Below are positions 9,677 through 19,929 of a DNA stretch of 64,000 bases, one piece after another. The notes under the pieces were generated by a model. That model did no database searches, was not told the origin of the DNA, and saw only the letters and a program-made list of their open reading frames with translations. Origin of the DNA: Gracilariopsis chorda (lineage: Eukaryota > Rhodophyta > Florideophyceae > Gracilariales > Gracilariaceae); assembly GCA_003194525.1 (NCBI GenBank), contig NBIV01000004.1:372001-436000 (forward strand), read 5' to 3'. The translations under genes were made by a program, and so were the position numbers. How positions within the stretch are numbered: the stretch's first letter is position 1; each line of letters opens with the position of its first letter.

Positions 9677-12600
9677 CGCGCGGAGTCGCTCACTTTTGTT
9701 ACGGTAACTCGTCGGAGATAGATTAGAAGAGAAAGGAGAACGATACCGAGAGGTGGGATTGGTTTTGGATACGTCCCTGCAGTGATGAGATGCAAGTTGT
9801 ATGCGACTGGATTCGATCTTTTCCAATACAGCTCAACAGAATATTATTGGACAGGGTCTCTGTCAGATTTTTTTTTGAGTTTTATGAAGAGGTCCCATTC
9901 GCGGTTTTTTGTTCTACAGAATTGCTCGCTACAGAAACGGTTTCAGCACTACTACTAGCTAGTGTCTATCGGACCGCTGACCTCATATGAGGTCAAAACA
10001 ATCAACTTTACGTTTAATTTTAGTTATTTTGATCGGAATTTTTTGCCTTTTGTAGTCCGTATAAGTTATGCAACATGTTTTTGTATAGCAAAAATTCTAA
10101 GCTTCTGTTGTTTATGCTAGGTGAGAAGCAGAAACTTAAGACAACCAAATGGGTTGATAGAGATGTGCTTGTGAAATATGGCTAATTTACTACAGAGCTT
10201 CAGAAAACCGGCTTTTTTGATATCAAAAACGTACTTTTGATTCAAAAACACCGTTTTTGACGCGTGTATGAAAGGTTCAAAACCTTCAAAAAATAATCAT
10301 TTGGCAACATTACATCCGGGCGGATAGACACTAGGGTCTTCAGTCGAACAAAGGCTTTCCAGGAGTTCGAGTGCAATACGCCAAGGCTGTAGAATAGGCA
10401 TCAGGAGTAGAAGCTGCTAGCGCTGCTACCGGTACCAGATCTGTCATTGTTTCCTGATCTGTGCCGTCTTCAAAAGCACCGAAGTTCCATAATTTCAGTA
10501 GCTTGTTTAAGTTCTTTTTTTTGTTGATGGGGAGCAACGTTAAGGACGCTTTTGAATTGCGTGTTTCTTTTCTTGTTGGCTTTCATGTCTTTCCAGATAA
10601 ATGGAGGCTAAACATTGTTCCAACCTCCGTACTAGCGATTAGTGATACGCACTGATGATGAAGTACAGTTCTGTGAAGGAGATCATTGTTGCCTAAAGCT
10701 TCAGGTTTGTGCCTTACACAATTGAAGACGATCGTTTGTATCTGAGTGCCATGATGACCACTCAAGCCTTTCGTAAGCAGGGAACAGATCGATACATGTC
10801 ATGTTGCAAGCAAGGAACGCCAAATCACGTGGACCAGAAAACAGAGAGCTAGACGGGCAGACAAGTTGAAACTCGGTTTGTCTCCTCAACGTAATGCGCC
10901 CTTGCACATGAAAATGAAGTAGACGTGAAGATCCGTGTTTCTTTTCTGCAACCACTAGATGTATCGGCTCATTAGGTTTATGTTTCTATTCTACGAAGCC
11001 CCTGATGTATTTTATGTTTTCTTCGTAGCACGTGATGCAGCTCACATATTTTATGTTTCCTTTCTTCGAAGCACTTGGCGTACCAGCTGAGCAATTTCGC
11101 GAACGAAGGCTTCTGTTTGATGTGCTCCACACACCTTTACTGAAAACAGCTGTGTGGACCTAGTTCATGTTTGCTTGGATTTTTTCACGACAACTGACAC
11201 AAACACATGGTCATGATGAAATCGCGTCATCCTGGCTCTACAGTGCAAAAGCTGTGTGTTTGGGCTTTTGGTGTCGAACAGATATGCAGCCGATGCAAAT
11301 GACGCGAACTGCAAATGACACAACGTGGTTTCGCTGCAACGCATGTGGCATACATGTACTGGGCAGGCACACAAGGGGAGGGAGAACACTTAGTGGAGAT
11401 GAAGGGCATGGTAGGAAAGGCGACAAGTCACAGAGACAGTTCTGCCCTTCGACATTTGCTGGAACATGCAGTGTACAAGATTTGAACTACACTTTCTATA
11501 GGAAACGAGCGATGAAAGCGTGTAGGGGCACTCAGTAGATACGAGATGGACGTCGCAAGTTCAGGTTTACACACAGTGATTCGTTGTATCCCAGCTGGCT
11601 TTGACTGGTTATGTAAAAGACAGATTGATGGTGAGGGTCGAATCCCTCAGCATGAAGCGAAGGTGATGGAGGGATGTCGAAATTGCTGTTACAGGTATGG
11701 ATTTCTAGGGACACTGCATCTCTTCCCCTCGTTTCGATTCGCGCAGGGTTCACTTAACTGGGGGACGGTGATGGAATTCTGTACGCTAGAGCATCGAGGG
11801 TGGAGGAGGAAATGTTGGATTTGTGAAGGCCAGGGTGTACTGCGAGGTGGAATGAAGTTGGGTAAGGCAGGAAGGATACTCTTTATGTGCTTCTGTTCAA
11901 GTAGACGCTAGACACTAGTAGAGAAATGTGGAGCGTAGCTGACGCAGCATAAATGGTCGTGCATATTTAATGGCGATATACGGATAACTGGATTGGATGG
12001 GTAATGGCTATCTGGGTTGAGGGCGGCGGTAAAAGAGCCAATGAAAAGACGAGTAGAACGGAAGCACTAGACCATAGCAACAGTGGTTCGCTTGAGATTG
12101 GCAAGGCTACAATTGGAAGAAGGCTGATAGCGCACGAGTGGCGAGCGAAGCGCAAGGACACAAAGGTCATCTGCAGGGGCAAGGGTTAGCTAGCGCGCTC
12201 GCAAAGCACCACGCGCAACGTGAATCAAGCTGGAAGGACAGGCGTTGTTAGTGGAAGCTAGGCGCGCGTTCAAGGAGGAGCTGTAACCTGAACTTATATG
12301 TCTGAGATAAGGACAGCACATCGCGAGGCTTTCCGCGTAAGTCATTGCGGGAAGGCATGGGCAGATTTCTCGACGACATGTGGCGTAACATAGTGTAGTA
12401 CGCCCATTCGTAGGCGCAGATCGTCTTCTACAGTAAAAGTGCATTGGCACAAGATATGCGAAAAGGCGCACAGTGGCGCACGTGCAACGCGCGTGTTGTC
12501 GATTGTTGACGAGGTGCGGCCGCGCTGTGTGTGCGTGTGCTCTTCGCTGTTCCACCGCAGCCGACGTGCCGCTGCGGATGCAACCGTTGAGCGCGTCGCT

Positions 12601-12825
12601 GCGCTCAGTTCGCCTCCGTCATGTGTCTCGTACGCAGACCTCCCCCCTACACTGCGTCCCGACCAGAGCCCCCCACTCCCCCATCCCACACAGTGGCCCG
12701 TCCTTCACTGCCCCATTTCTGCTACTTCTGCCTGTCTCCTTTCGTTCCCGGCTCTACCGCCCGCTTCATCAGCAACCCGACTCGCTCTGTCTGAATCTCC
12801 CCTCCACCCCTGTCCTCACTTTATT
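9677..12825. other. Long intergenic region, no supported gene
   Basis: This lies between IF1 and the Dug3-Dug2 gene. Open frames up to 123 codons are scattered on both strands without recognisable features. It contains an AT-rich stretch with a small CAAAAAC/GTTTTTG hairpin near 10,240 and a degenerate direct repeat near 11 kb. The segment 12,439-12,825 is open in frame with the next gene, but it is treated as 5' leader because the enzyme needs Cys at position 2. Confidence 0.5.
10975..11085. repeat. Three degenerate ~37-bp direct repeats
   Basis: Three successive copies of a motif like TTTATGTTTYYTTCTTCG followed by AAGCAC and TGATG/TGGCG. The copies differ at many positions. No function is apparent. 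Confidence 0.4.
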
Positions 12826-15800
12826 ATGTGCCGTCTTAGCGCCTTCTTCGGCGTCCCAATCTGCGCTGCAGACCTCGTCACCCGTCCCTCTCGAAGCATC
12901 ATCACCCAGAGCTTCGACTCAAGAGAGCGTATGACCGGAGATGCCTCCACACCCGGTTATCTCAACGGCGATGGTTTCGGGCTCGGCTGGTACTCACCTC
13001 ATCCATCCGACGTAACTCCCTGCGTCTACCGTCAAGCCCGTCCCGCCTGGAACGACCCCAACCTCGGATCCATAGCCGAGAAAATCTACACCCACGTTCT
13101 CTTCGCCCATGTACGAGCCGCTTCTCCAGGCCTCGACGTCTCGGAAACAACCTGTCATCCTTTTCGTTACGGCCGTTTCTTGTGGATGCATAATGGTGGC
13201 GTGGGCAACTTTCTCGCCGTTAGAAGGTTACTTCTACCCACTCTGAATGAACGAGCGTTTGATTTTGCTGTTAGTCATGGCTCCAGTGACACTGCGCTGT
13301 GCTTTGCCGTCTTTCTAAATCTTATACCAGACCCTCTTGCCCCGTGCACTGCAGAAAAGTTGAGGGCTTGTTTGCAGCAAACCATTCTCATTCTAGACCG
13401 CGCTGCTCATGCCGTCAATGCCACTGAAACCTCCCTGCTTAACTTTGTTGTATCCGATGGAGAATCAATAGTAGCTTCTCGCTACGTCGTCTCACCTAAC
13501 AATCCCAACTCAAAAGCTGCCAGTTTGTACTACGCCTCAGGTAATAACTACCAATCCGACGGTTCTGCCCCTGGGAATTATGCCATGGTACACACTGATA
13601 GACGCCCTTCCCTTGCCATCATATCCTCAGAGCCACTCACAGAACGCCGCGGTGATTGGGTTTCAGTCCCTCACAATTGCTGCGTTGTAATAACAAGTTC
13701 CATGCATATTCTGCTCTCTCCAATTGATCACACGTCCAATGCATTGATATCACGCATACTTGTCAACCTCACTGAATCGAAGCCCCCGCCAAGCCCCTCC
13801 TCGCGTCCTCCAAATGCTTTCTCTGACGCGGTTATGCTCAACCCGTTTGTTGCTCATACGAAGCAGATCACCTCACCTTCCCCTTCTTCACCTTCCACAC
13901 TCTCAACTTCTCATGTCCTTAACCGTAATTTTTATAACGCTACCCGAACCTCTGTTGCTTCGCGTGCTAATTACGGAAGTACCGTGCGATCAACCATTAC
14001 ATTATCTGGCAAATCAGTTTTATGCTGCGATGTCATGGGATGGTTGTTGTGCTGTGGTACAAACGATGGCTCAATTCATGTATGGAATATGGAAGATGAC
14101 TTGCACACCACTACTTTGCGTGCTGGCAACAGCGCTGTGCTGGCATTACTAGCCGATTTCGAAGATGGTATTCTCGTCAGCGCTTCCTCAGCCTCAACTA
14201 TAACCCTTTACAGGTTTCATTCCAATGAGCGTTTCGAGGAAGCTTTAACCGTTTGTTGTGAAGGCAACGGCGATGTACTTACTTTAGCAAAGGTCGGTAA
14301 GAAGATCTTTGCCGGGTTTTCTGACGCGAAAGTGCGATGTGTTGTAGAAGATATATCTTCTAGTTTTGAGCATTTGTCAAAGGAAAGAACTCCACGATGT
14401 GCTGGTTCCGGACTATCTTCAGCATCTAAAGTCAAGCTTTCCGATATTGGGAGTGTATTTCCAACACATAGCGACAGTCTAACGCATAATGGCTACGTTT
14501 TTGCACTAACGGTTTGCTTGGCCGACAGCTTGATATGCACGGGATGCGGTGACGGAATTTTGAGATGGTGGGATGTGCAAACGGGAAAGTGCGTCCAACA
14601 GAGAGATGACCACGCCGGTGCAATCCTTGCTCTCGATAAATATGAGACATCGTATGGTACAATGCTTTTCTCAGGCTCGCGCGACTGCTCCGTCAAAGTA
14701 TGGGTCTGGGACGGCGAAAGCGGTTTCATATGTAAGAGGACCCTTCGCAGGCATAATGATGAAGTCGTCTTCTTAAAAGTATGTTCCGACAAGCTCATTT
14801 CTGGTTCCGCCGATGGCTCCGTGTGTGTTTGGGATGCCGAAACCTTAGCACTGATCTGCCAGTACAGGGATGAGGGCCTCATTGCAGGGGCAGTTAGCAG
14901 TGCATACAATTTGCTTTTCACGGCCTCCAACGGGTGCGGGGTACGTGTCCGTGATGTGATATCAGTCGAAGATCGTGAACATGATAAATCGGTAAAGGTG
15001 AAGTATGATTTACCAAAGCTGAAAGGCATACGAAGCTCCGTGGGGCCTAGGCAACAAAAATACGACAGTCTCTCTGGAACATCGAACCTGTCTGCTTTTA
15101 TGTCGGGCGCAAGTGGGGTCAGTAATTCGGGAAGAACAAGCCCGGTATCGGATAAATCTCAACCCGCATCGCATATCGTAATCAGAACTGAGGTTCCAGA
15201 TGATGACGATGGGGTGGAAACTCTGGTTCCGGGTGTGACAAACGAGTTGATCCTTGCTCCTCCGATGTCGCCTCTCGTTGGAAACGACAGTGGTTTGAAA
15301 CAGAGGCTGTCGAATATGCTACAAGGCGGGAGTGTACCAAAGCAGTACGATGATCCAGACTCGTCGCAGTCAAGCAGTGATGACGACCGTCAGTCTAACT
15401 CGAAGTACGTCAAGAAGATCAACGGTAATTTGAAAGTGTGGACTCCCCGCAAGCTTGAGCGTCGACTCATGCAAGACGTTCTCGCTCGTTTTGTATCGTT
15501 TGCTAGTGTTTCAGGCTCTGAGGAACGACGCGAAAGCTGTTGGCAAGGTGCTCGCTATATAGCAACTTTCCTGGAGGGACTCGGTGCTACGGTGAAGTTT
15601 CTAAGCACGAGACACTCGAGAGAGGCTCGCGACGTAGAAAAGCATATACCTCACCTGTCGAACAGAGAGGCGAAATCCGCCAGCCCCGTAGGCTCAAACC
15701 CTGTCGTTCTTGCAAAATTTTTGTCAGCGAATCCCTCTGCCCGCACAATCACTCTCTACGGACATTATGACGTCATGCCCGCACATGCATCTCAGTGGAA

Positions 15801-16887
15801 GACGAACCCGTGGACTCTGACGTCGATAGACGGTTATCTTTACGGCCGAGGTTCTACTGACAACAAAGGTCCTATTATTGCCAGCCTGTTCGCAATCAAG
15901 CATCTTCTGGAAGAATCTGCAGATGGTCTCGGTATTAACATAGTGGTTGTTCTTCAGGGAGAAGGGGAAATGGCGAATCGAGGCTTTCGAGATTGCATAT
16001 TGTCCCATCTTCACTGGTTTGAGGGGACAAGTCTGATACTGACGTCTAATTCTTCTTGGTTGGGAGAAGATAAGCCATGTGTGACTTATGGCTTTCGGGG
16101 CATTATTGAAATCTTAGTGACTGTTTCGGGAGGCTCACGAAACCTGCACTCTGGAGTCGACGGCGGAGCCGTTTTTGAACCTATGTCTGATCTTATAGCA
16201 GTCCTAGCGACCATGGTTGACAAAGACGGCAATGTGTGTATACCAGGGTTCAATGAAGACATTAGGCCCCTCAGTGATTCTGAAAAATCTTTTTTGGAAG
16301 GAGTGGAGTTCAACATGTCGGAGTATCGTAAGAGAACCGGGGTAAATCGATTTACAAGTGAAAATGACAGGGACTTACTTGAATCAAGATGGAGGAAGCC
16401 GTCAATCTCTATCACATCTATTGACAGCAGTAACGCCTATGGGGTGTTTTCTGTTGTCCCGTGCGAGGCGTCAGCGAAGGTCTCGGTTCGCTTTGTTCCG
16501 GACCAAAATCCCGATAAGCTCGTACAAGCAGTTGATGATTTCTTGCGTTATCAGTTACGACAACGGAACTCGCCGAACAAGCTCGCTGTGAGCTGCTTGA
16601 ATGCAGGTGACTGTTGGCTCGAAGATCCGTCCAGCAAGCACTTCCAAATTGCAACCAGAGCAATTAAGTCGGTATGGGGAATAGAGCCTCAGTATGTATG
16701 CGAGGGCGGCAGCATGCCGGTCTTCTCCTTCTTAGCCAAGACGTTGGATGCACCGCTGCTCCAAGTGCCGCTTGGCCAGTCTTCTGATGGAGCTCATCTA
16801 CCTAACGAACGCATTAGAGCAATCAATCTCTTCCGGGGCAAAGAAGTTCTCCAACAGATCATTCAGGAATTCGCGCTTACCAAGTGA
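12826..16887 (+). CDS. Dug3-Dug2 fusion: class II glutamine amidotransferase + WD40 + M20 peptidase (glutathione degradation)
   Basis: 1353 residues from the ATG at 12826. The Met is followed directly by Cys (MCRLSAFFG), the N-terminal nucleophile of class II (Ntn) amidotransferases after Met removal. This fixes the start, although the frame is open further upstream. Residues 1-300 match Dug3 (GDGFGLGWY, FAHVRAAS, HPFRYGRFLWMHNGG, SSDTALCF). Residues ~400-700 hold WD40 repeats (GTNDGSIHVW, TGCGDGILRWWD, SGSRDCSVKVWVWD, SGSADGSVCVWD). Residues ~880-1353 are an M20-family metallopeptidase domain (GHYDVMPA, YGRGSTDNKGP, NLHSGV, CEGGSMPV, DGAHLPNE). In yeast, WD40-M20 Dug2 and the GATase Dug3 are separate proteins that form a complex cleaving the gamma-glutamyl bond of glutathione in the cytosol; here both are one chain. 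The M20 part lacks some metal or catalytic residues. It is convergent with the PDZ gene, 58 bp away. Confidence 0.92.
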   Translation: MCRLSAFFGVPICAADLVTRPSRSIITQSFDSRERMTGDASTPGYLNGDGFGLGWYSPHPSDVTPCVYRQARPAWNDPNLGSIAEKIYTHVLFAHVRAASPGLDVSETTCHPFRYGRFLWMHNGGVGNFLAVRRLLLPTLNERAFDFAVSHGSSDTALCFAVFLNLIPDPLAPCTAEKLRACLQQTILILDRAAHAVNATETSLLNFVVSDGESIVASRYVVSPNNPNSKAASLYYASGNNYQSDGSAPGNYAMVHTDRRPSLAIISSEPLTERRGDWVSVPHNCCVVITSSMHILLSPIDHTSNALISRILVNLTESKPPPSPSSRPPNAFSDAVMLNPFVAHTKQITSPSPSSPSTLSTSHVLNRNFYNATRTSVASRANYGSTVRSTITLSGKSVLCCDVMGWLLCCGTNDGSIHVWNMEDDLHTTTLRAGNSAVLALLADFEDGILVSASSASTITLYRFHSNERFEEALTVCCEGNGDVLTLAKVGKKIFAGFSDAKVRCVVEDISSSFEHLSKERTPRCAGSGLSSASKVKLSDIGSVFPTHSDSLTHNGYVFALTVCLADSLICTGCGDGILRWWDVQTGKCVQQRDDHAGAILALDKYETSYGTMLFSGSRDCSVKVWVWDGESGFICKRTLRRHNDEVVFLKVCSDKLISGSADGSVCVWDAETLALICQYRDEGLIAGAVSSAYNLLFTASNGCGVRVRDVISVEDREHDKSVKVKYDLPKLKGIRSSVGPRQQKYDSLSGTSNLSAFMSGASGVSNSGRTSPVSDKSQPASHIVIRTEVPDDDDGVETLVPGVTNELILAPPMSPLVGNDSGLKQRLSNMLQGGSVPKQYDDPDSSQSSSDDDRQSNSKYVKKINGNLKVWTPRKLERRLMQDVLARFVSFASVSGSEERRESCWQGARYIATFLEGLGATVKFLSTRHSREARDVEKHIPHLSNREAKSASPVGSNPVVLAKFLSANPSARTITLYGHYDVMPAHASQWKTNPWTLTSIDGYLYGRGSTDNKGPIIASLFAIKHLLEESADGLGINIVVVLQGEGEMANRGFRDCILSHLHWFEGTSLILTSNSSWLGEDKPCVTYGFRGIIEILVTVSGGSRNLHSGVDGGAVFEPMSDLIAVLATMVDKDGNVCIPGFNEDIRPLSDSEKSFLEGVEFNMSEYRKRTGVNRFTSENDRDLLESRWRKPSISITSIDSSNAYGVFSVVPCEASAKVSVRFVPDQNPDKLVQAVDDFLRYQLRQRNSPNKLAVSCLNAGDCWLEDPSSKHFQIATRAIKSVWGIEPQYVCEGGSMPVFSFLAKTLDAPLLQVPLGQSSDGAHLPNERIRAINLFRGKEVLQQIIQEFALTK

Positions 16888-16945
16888 CGAACCGGCGATT
16901 GCCCTACTAAATGGATTCATGTGGTCAGTATACTCGCCTGACCTG

Positions 16946-17716
16946 TTAGCCCGTTCCATTTTCGCCATATGCCTCAGTAACGGATTCCATGTCAAATCCA
17001 TACTCGCGCAGTTGCTTCATCCTTGTGGCAAAGTCTTCTTCTTCTGCCTTCATGCCTTCCGGGGATATGATAGGGTACTCTTCAACTTGAATCTTAGTGG
17101 CTAGCTCAAACGCTGAGTCAGCAGTATCGACGTCTATTTCAGTGGGGAGCCGAGCTCGAAGGGCCTCAACGTCGTTTCCACGACTCACAGCCATATGAAA
17201 GAAATGTTCTTCCTTGTCTCTAGATCTCATATACTCAGCAATCATTTGCAGACCGTTAACTTCTGGAACCGGAAACAAGTTATTCCCAAACGGTAGCGAT
17301 ACTGCTTGAATAACATCGCCCTCGACTAACTGACCAAGCTTCGCTGCGTTTCCGTCTGGCTCAAGTTCATCAACGAAGACCAGGCCGTCCGTTGTCTGGT
17401 CCAAGAAAATCCCGAGAGGCAGTGGTAATGATACTAACTCTGTGTTTGGTGGAAGAACGACCTGAATGCCCTCCTTTGTATGTACGGGGAAAGATTCCTG
17501 GCCTTGCGGAGAGTCTGATGTGCGAACATGAGGAGCGGTACAAGAGACTACAACGCGATTTCGAGGAGCGTGTGGCGTTCGCCAAAGATATAAACTGACA
17601 GAATGCGACTGGAATGTGCGATGGCCGTCGTGGGCGCGGATTGATTTCCTAGGAAAACCGAAAAGAGGGACTTGAAACGCGAGCGGTGAAGATGGACTTC
17701 CCATCATTGTGCACAT
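16946..17716 (-). CDS. PDZ-domain protein, probably plastid-targeted
   Basis: 256 residues from the ATG at 17716. The N-terminal ~65 residues are rich in Ser, Arg and His with early aromatics (LAFQVPLFGF), compatible with a red-lineage plastid transit peptide. Residues ~80-180 form a PDZ domain: carboxylate-binding loop region LPLPLGIFLDQ, then VFVDELEPDGNAAKLGQL and VEGDVIQAVSLPFG. The C-terminal ~50 residues are acidic and helical. PDZ domains bind C-termini or internal motifs of partner proteins. No protease domain is attached, so it is likely an adaptor of unknown partner. Confidence 0.75.
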   Translation of the reverse strand: MCTMMGSPSSPLAFQVPLFGFPRKSIRAHDGHRTFQSHSVSLYLWRTPHAPRNRVVVSCTAPHVRTSDSPQGQESFPVHTKEGIQVVLPPNTELVSLPLPLGIFLDQTTDGLVFVDELEPDGNAAKLGQLVEGDVIQAVSLPFGNNLFPVPEVNGLQMIAEYMRSRDKEEHFFHMAVSRGNDVEALRARLPTEIDVDTADSAFELATKIQVEEYPIISPEGMKAEEEDFATRMKQLREYGFDMESVTEAYGENGTG

Positions 17717-18106
17717 GAACGAATTGATGTAATGCAGTCACTCTTAAGCTTTTGTTCATTGGCCGGGACGTAGTTTCGCAAATAGGTAAAGGCCTTCTTG
17801 TCAGATAATTAATCTTTCGTTCGCTATACCGTGCAACAAGCATCAACGCGTTAGCGAAAGTCCGCTATGCTGCGACAGCGCCTAGCTCGCGGTATTCGGG
17901 GTTGAAGAGGGCGAAACAATTCCCGGCCCAGGACGTTCATCGCTGTTCAAACAGCTGAGCTCATCGTCTTTTTTGAGGTGTGCTCGGCGCCACGTGGAGG
18001 AATAGGATGAAGAGAATCTCCGGCTAGTCACCGTTAGGGGGCCTTGGTATCCTTACATAGCCGTTTCGTATGCTCACAGTTCTCCCGTGCGTTTTGTGAC
18101 GACTGG
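17717..18106. other. Intergenic DNA at the edge of the gene island
   Basis: This should include the promoter of the PDZ gene. The last unique-looking bases are GACTGG before the TA at 18107, where mobile DNA begins. No gene is seen. Confidence 0.5.
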
Positions 18107-18108
18107 TA

Positions 18109-18321
18109 CAGTGCACGCCATGAAGATAGGACACCCCATATTTTGTGGCGTCTTGGGTTCAAAATAGGGCCATGTATAAAACAAAAGAGGTGAAAAGGAC
18201 TCTTTTCAGAAGACCAATCAGGCCCAACAGGCCGTTTTATAAAAAACTAAAAACGTCTGGATGTTATTCCGATTCGGCTACTACAGAGGGTGTCATATCT
18301 ATAAGACATTTCCACTTTACG
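18109..18321. repeat. Left terminal inverted repeat of Tc1-A
   Basis: 213 bp, matching the reverse complement of 19460-19672 with few substitutions. Homology stops at CTTTACG. Confidence 0.9.
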
Positions 18322-18348
18322 CCATCTTACAGAGCCCATACTGTGCTT

Positions 18349-19347
18349 CTAATAGTCTGTCTTGGCCCCCCGCTTCTCTAGGACCTGTACGCAACGCTTT
18401 GGCATGCTGCAAAGAATCTTGTAGATGTAGGATGAGTCAATTTCGTCCCATGATTCTAACACACAAGACTTGAGCTCTGACAGGTTAGAAAACTGACGAG
18501 CATTTGCATAAACCTTCCTTGCAAGTATGCCCCACATGTTTTCTATCGGATTAAGGTCCGGACTCTTGGCAGGCCACTCCATAACGGTGATGTTTTGGTC
18601 TTTAAACCACTTTTTGGTGAGCTTTGCGCGATGGATAGAAGCATTATCTTGCTGTAACGTCCAACAACCAGCAAAGGTCTTCTCTGCAAAGGGCAGCAAG
18701 TAATCCTCTAGTGTCTTGCAGTACTTCTTGGCATCCTGGTTACCTCTTGTGATTGCTAAAACAGATTTACCACCTTCTGCAAAAGCACCCCATACCATCA
18801 AAGAAGAACCCCCTGCCTGCCTGCGAGAAAATATCCTTTCTTCCTTCCTTATGTCATGCCAGTAGTACGCAAGACGGTCCGGGCCATCCAAATTAAACTT
18901 CTTTTCATCAGAGAATACAACCTTGGCCCATTCCTGTGGCCTCCACTGGACATGAGCTGAAGCCCATTCCATCCTCTTGGCACGGTGCAAAGGGGTGATG
19001 TTGGGGCATGGCAGCATCTTATTGTAATCAAGAACGGGTGCTTTCTGCAACATGCGCTGGGTAGTACGAAGGGACACCGAGAGTTCCAGAGTCTTTGGAA
19101 GAGCACGGGCACTCATATTGCCCTTGGCAGCCTCGCGGATGAGGCGTCGTTTCGCGACCACCGCGAGTTTCGATGGCCTACCGGAACTTTTTTTTACTCC
19201 ATAGTTGTCTTTGAGGTGGATACAGTTGTTTACAACGCTGCTCGACCTTCCCAGCGCCTTAGCGATGGATGAGACGCTTTTTCCGACACTGTGCAGAGCC
19301 GTGACCATTGCTTGTTCTTTCTCAGACAAACGGAGTCTCTTTCCCAT
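18349..19347 (-). CDS. Tc1-family transposase (DD34E)
   Basis: 332 residues, uninterrupted, starting with ATG (MGKRLRLSEKEQAMV). An N-terminal paired-type helix-turn-helix region (residues ~1-110) with an AKALGRSSSVVNNCI helix is followed by the catalytic core. First Asp in VVFSDEKKFNLDGPD, second in TLQQDNASIHRA, and Glu in SPDLNPIENMW. There are 34 residues between the second Asp and the Glu, so it is the DD34E Tc1 subtype. A GGSSLMVWGAF block, the Gly-rich stretch of the family, is present. It cuts and pastes the element at TA sites. Length is normal and no damage is visible, so it may be active. Confidence 0.93.
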   Translation of the reverse strand: MGKRLRLSEKEQAMVTALHSVGKSVSSIAKALGRSSSVVNNCIHLKDNYGVKKSSGRPSKLAVVAKRRLIREAAKGNMSARALPKTLELSVSLRTTQRMLQKAPVLDYNKMLPCPNITPLHRAKRMEWASAHVQWRPQEWAKVVFSDEKKFNLDGPDRLAYYWHDIRKEERIFSRRQAGGSSLMVWGAFAEGGKSVLAITRGNQDAKKYCKTLEDYLLPFAEKTFAGCWTLQQDNASIHRAKLTKKWFKDQNITVMEWPAKSPDLNPIENMWGILARKVYANARQFSNLSELKSCVLESWDEIDSSYIYKILCSMPKRCVQVLEKRGAKTDY

Positions 19348-19459
19348 GATTGTGGTGGTTTTTGTGCTTGCGGGGGAACCGTCGGCTTGCTACAGAGCCA
19401 TTGTTACCATATAAGGGCTTTGGTGCGTCATTGCAGTGCGTATCTGTTTGCTTTTGCCA

Positions 19460-19672
19460 CGTAAAGCGGAAATGTCTTATAGATATGACATCCACTGTAG
19501 TAGCCAAATCGGAATAACATCCAGACGTTTTTAGTTTTTTATAAAACGGCCTGTTGGGCCTGATTGGTCTTCTGAAAAGAGTCCTTTTCACCGCTTTTGT
19601 TTTATACATGGCCCTATTTTGAACCCAAGACGCCACAAAATATGGGGTTTCCTATCTTTATGGCGTGCACTG
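19460..19672. repeat. Right terminal inverted repeat of Tc1-A
   Basis: Partner of 18109-18321; it ends ...GGCGTGCACTG followed by TA. Confidence 0.9.
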
Positions 19673-19929
19673 TACAGTGCACGAAACGCTGTTAACCCTT
19701 TTGAGCCGAAGAATTCTAAACGCTACTATGGTAGCAATAAGAACTATCCAATTGGAATGGAGCGCTTGTAAGCTCAGGATTCAATCAATTTCCGTCCGAT
19801 GCATTCTGCGAGAGCCATAACACACAATATGATGACTTCTGCGCAGCGCGGTGGAGTGTAAAGTCTTCTGGAAAACTTCACACACCACCGCAATCGGATA
19901 CCATCACTTGTACCTTCGAGTTCTCTCCT

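Larger units (their letters stand above)
18109..19672 (-). mobile_element. Tc1/mariner-type element Tc1-A, intact
   Basis: 1564 bp bounded by TA on both sides (18107-18108 and 19673-19674). Ends begin CAGTGCACGCC, typical of Tc1. Inverted terminal repeats of ~213 bp (18109-18321 and 19460-19672) are nearly identical. One full-length transposase frame lies inside on the minus strand. The right TA is shared with the left end of Tc1-B. Confidence 0.93.

Noticed and set aside
10240-10258. CAAAAAC/GTTTTTG hairpin as a terminator
   Set aside because: Seven base pairs in AT-rich eukaryotic DNA, with no gene ending nearby.
11610-11680. tRNA-like GAGGGTCGAATCCCTC arm
   Set aside because: No matching acceptor, D and anticodon arms upstream.
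11546-11911. 121-codon plus-strand frame
   Set aside because: Cys- and Arg-rich with no domain. Nothing distinguishes it from chance.
12439-12825. 387-bp in-frame N-terminal extension of the Dug3-Dug2 gene
   Set aside because: Class II amidotransferases need Cys at position 2 after Met removal, and MCRL at 12826 supplies it. The extension is low-complexity and shared by other frames.
14493-15029. 178-codon antisense frame within the Dug fusion gene
   Set aside because: Overlaps conserved WD40 coding sequence and has no domain of its own; a shadow frame.
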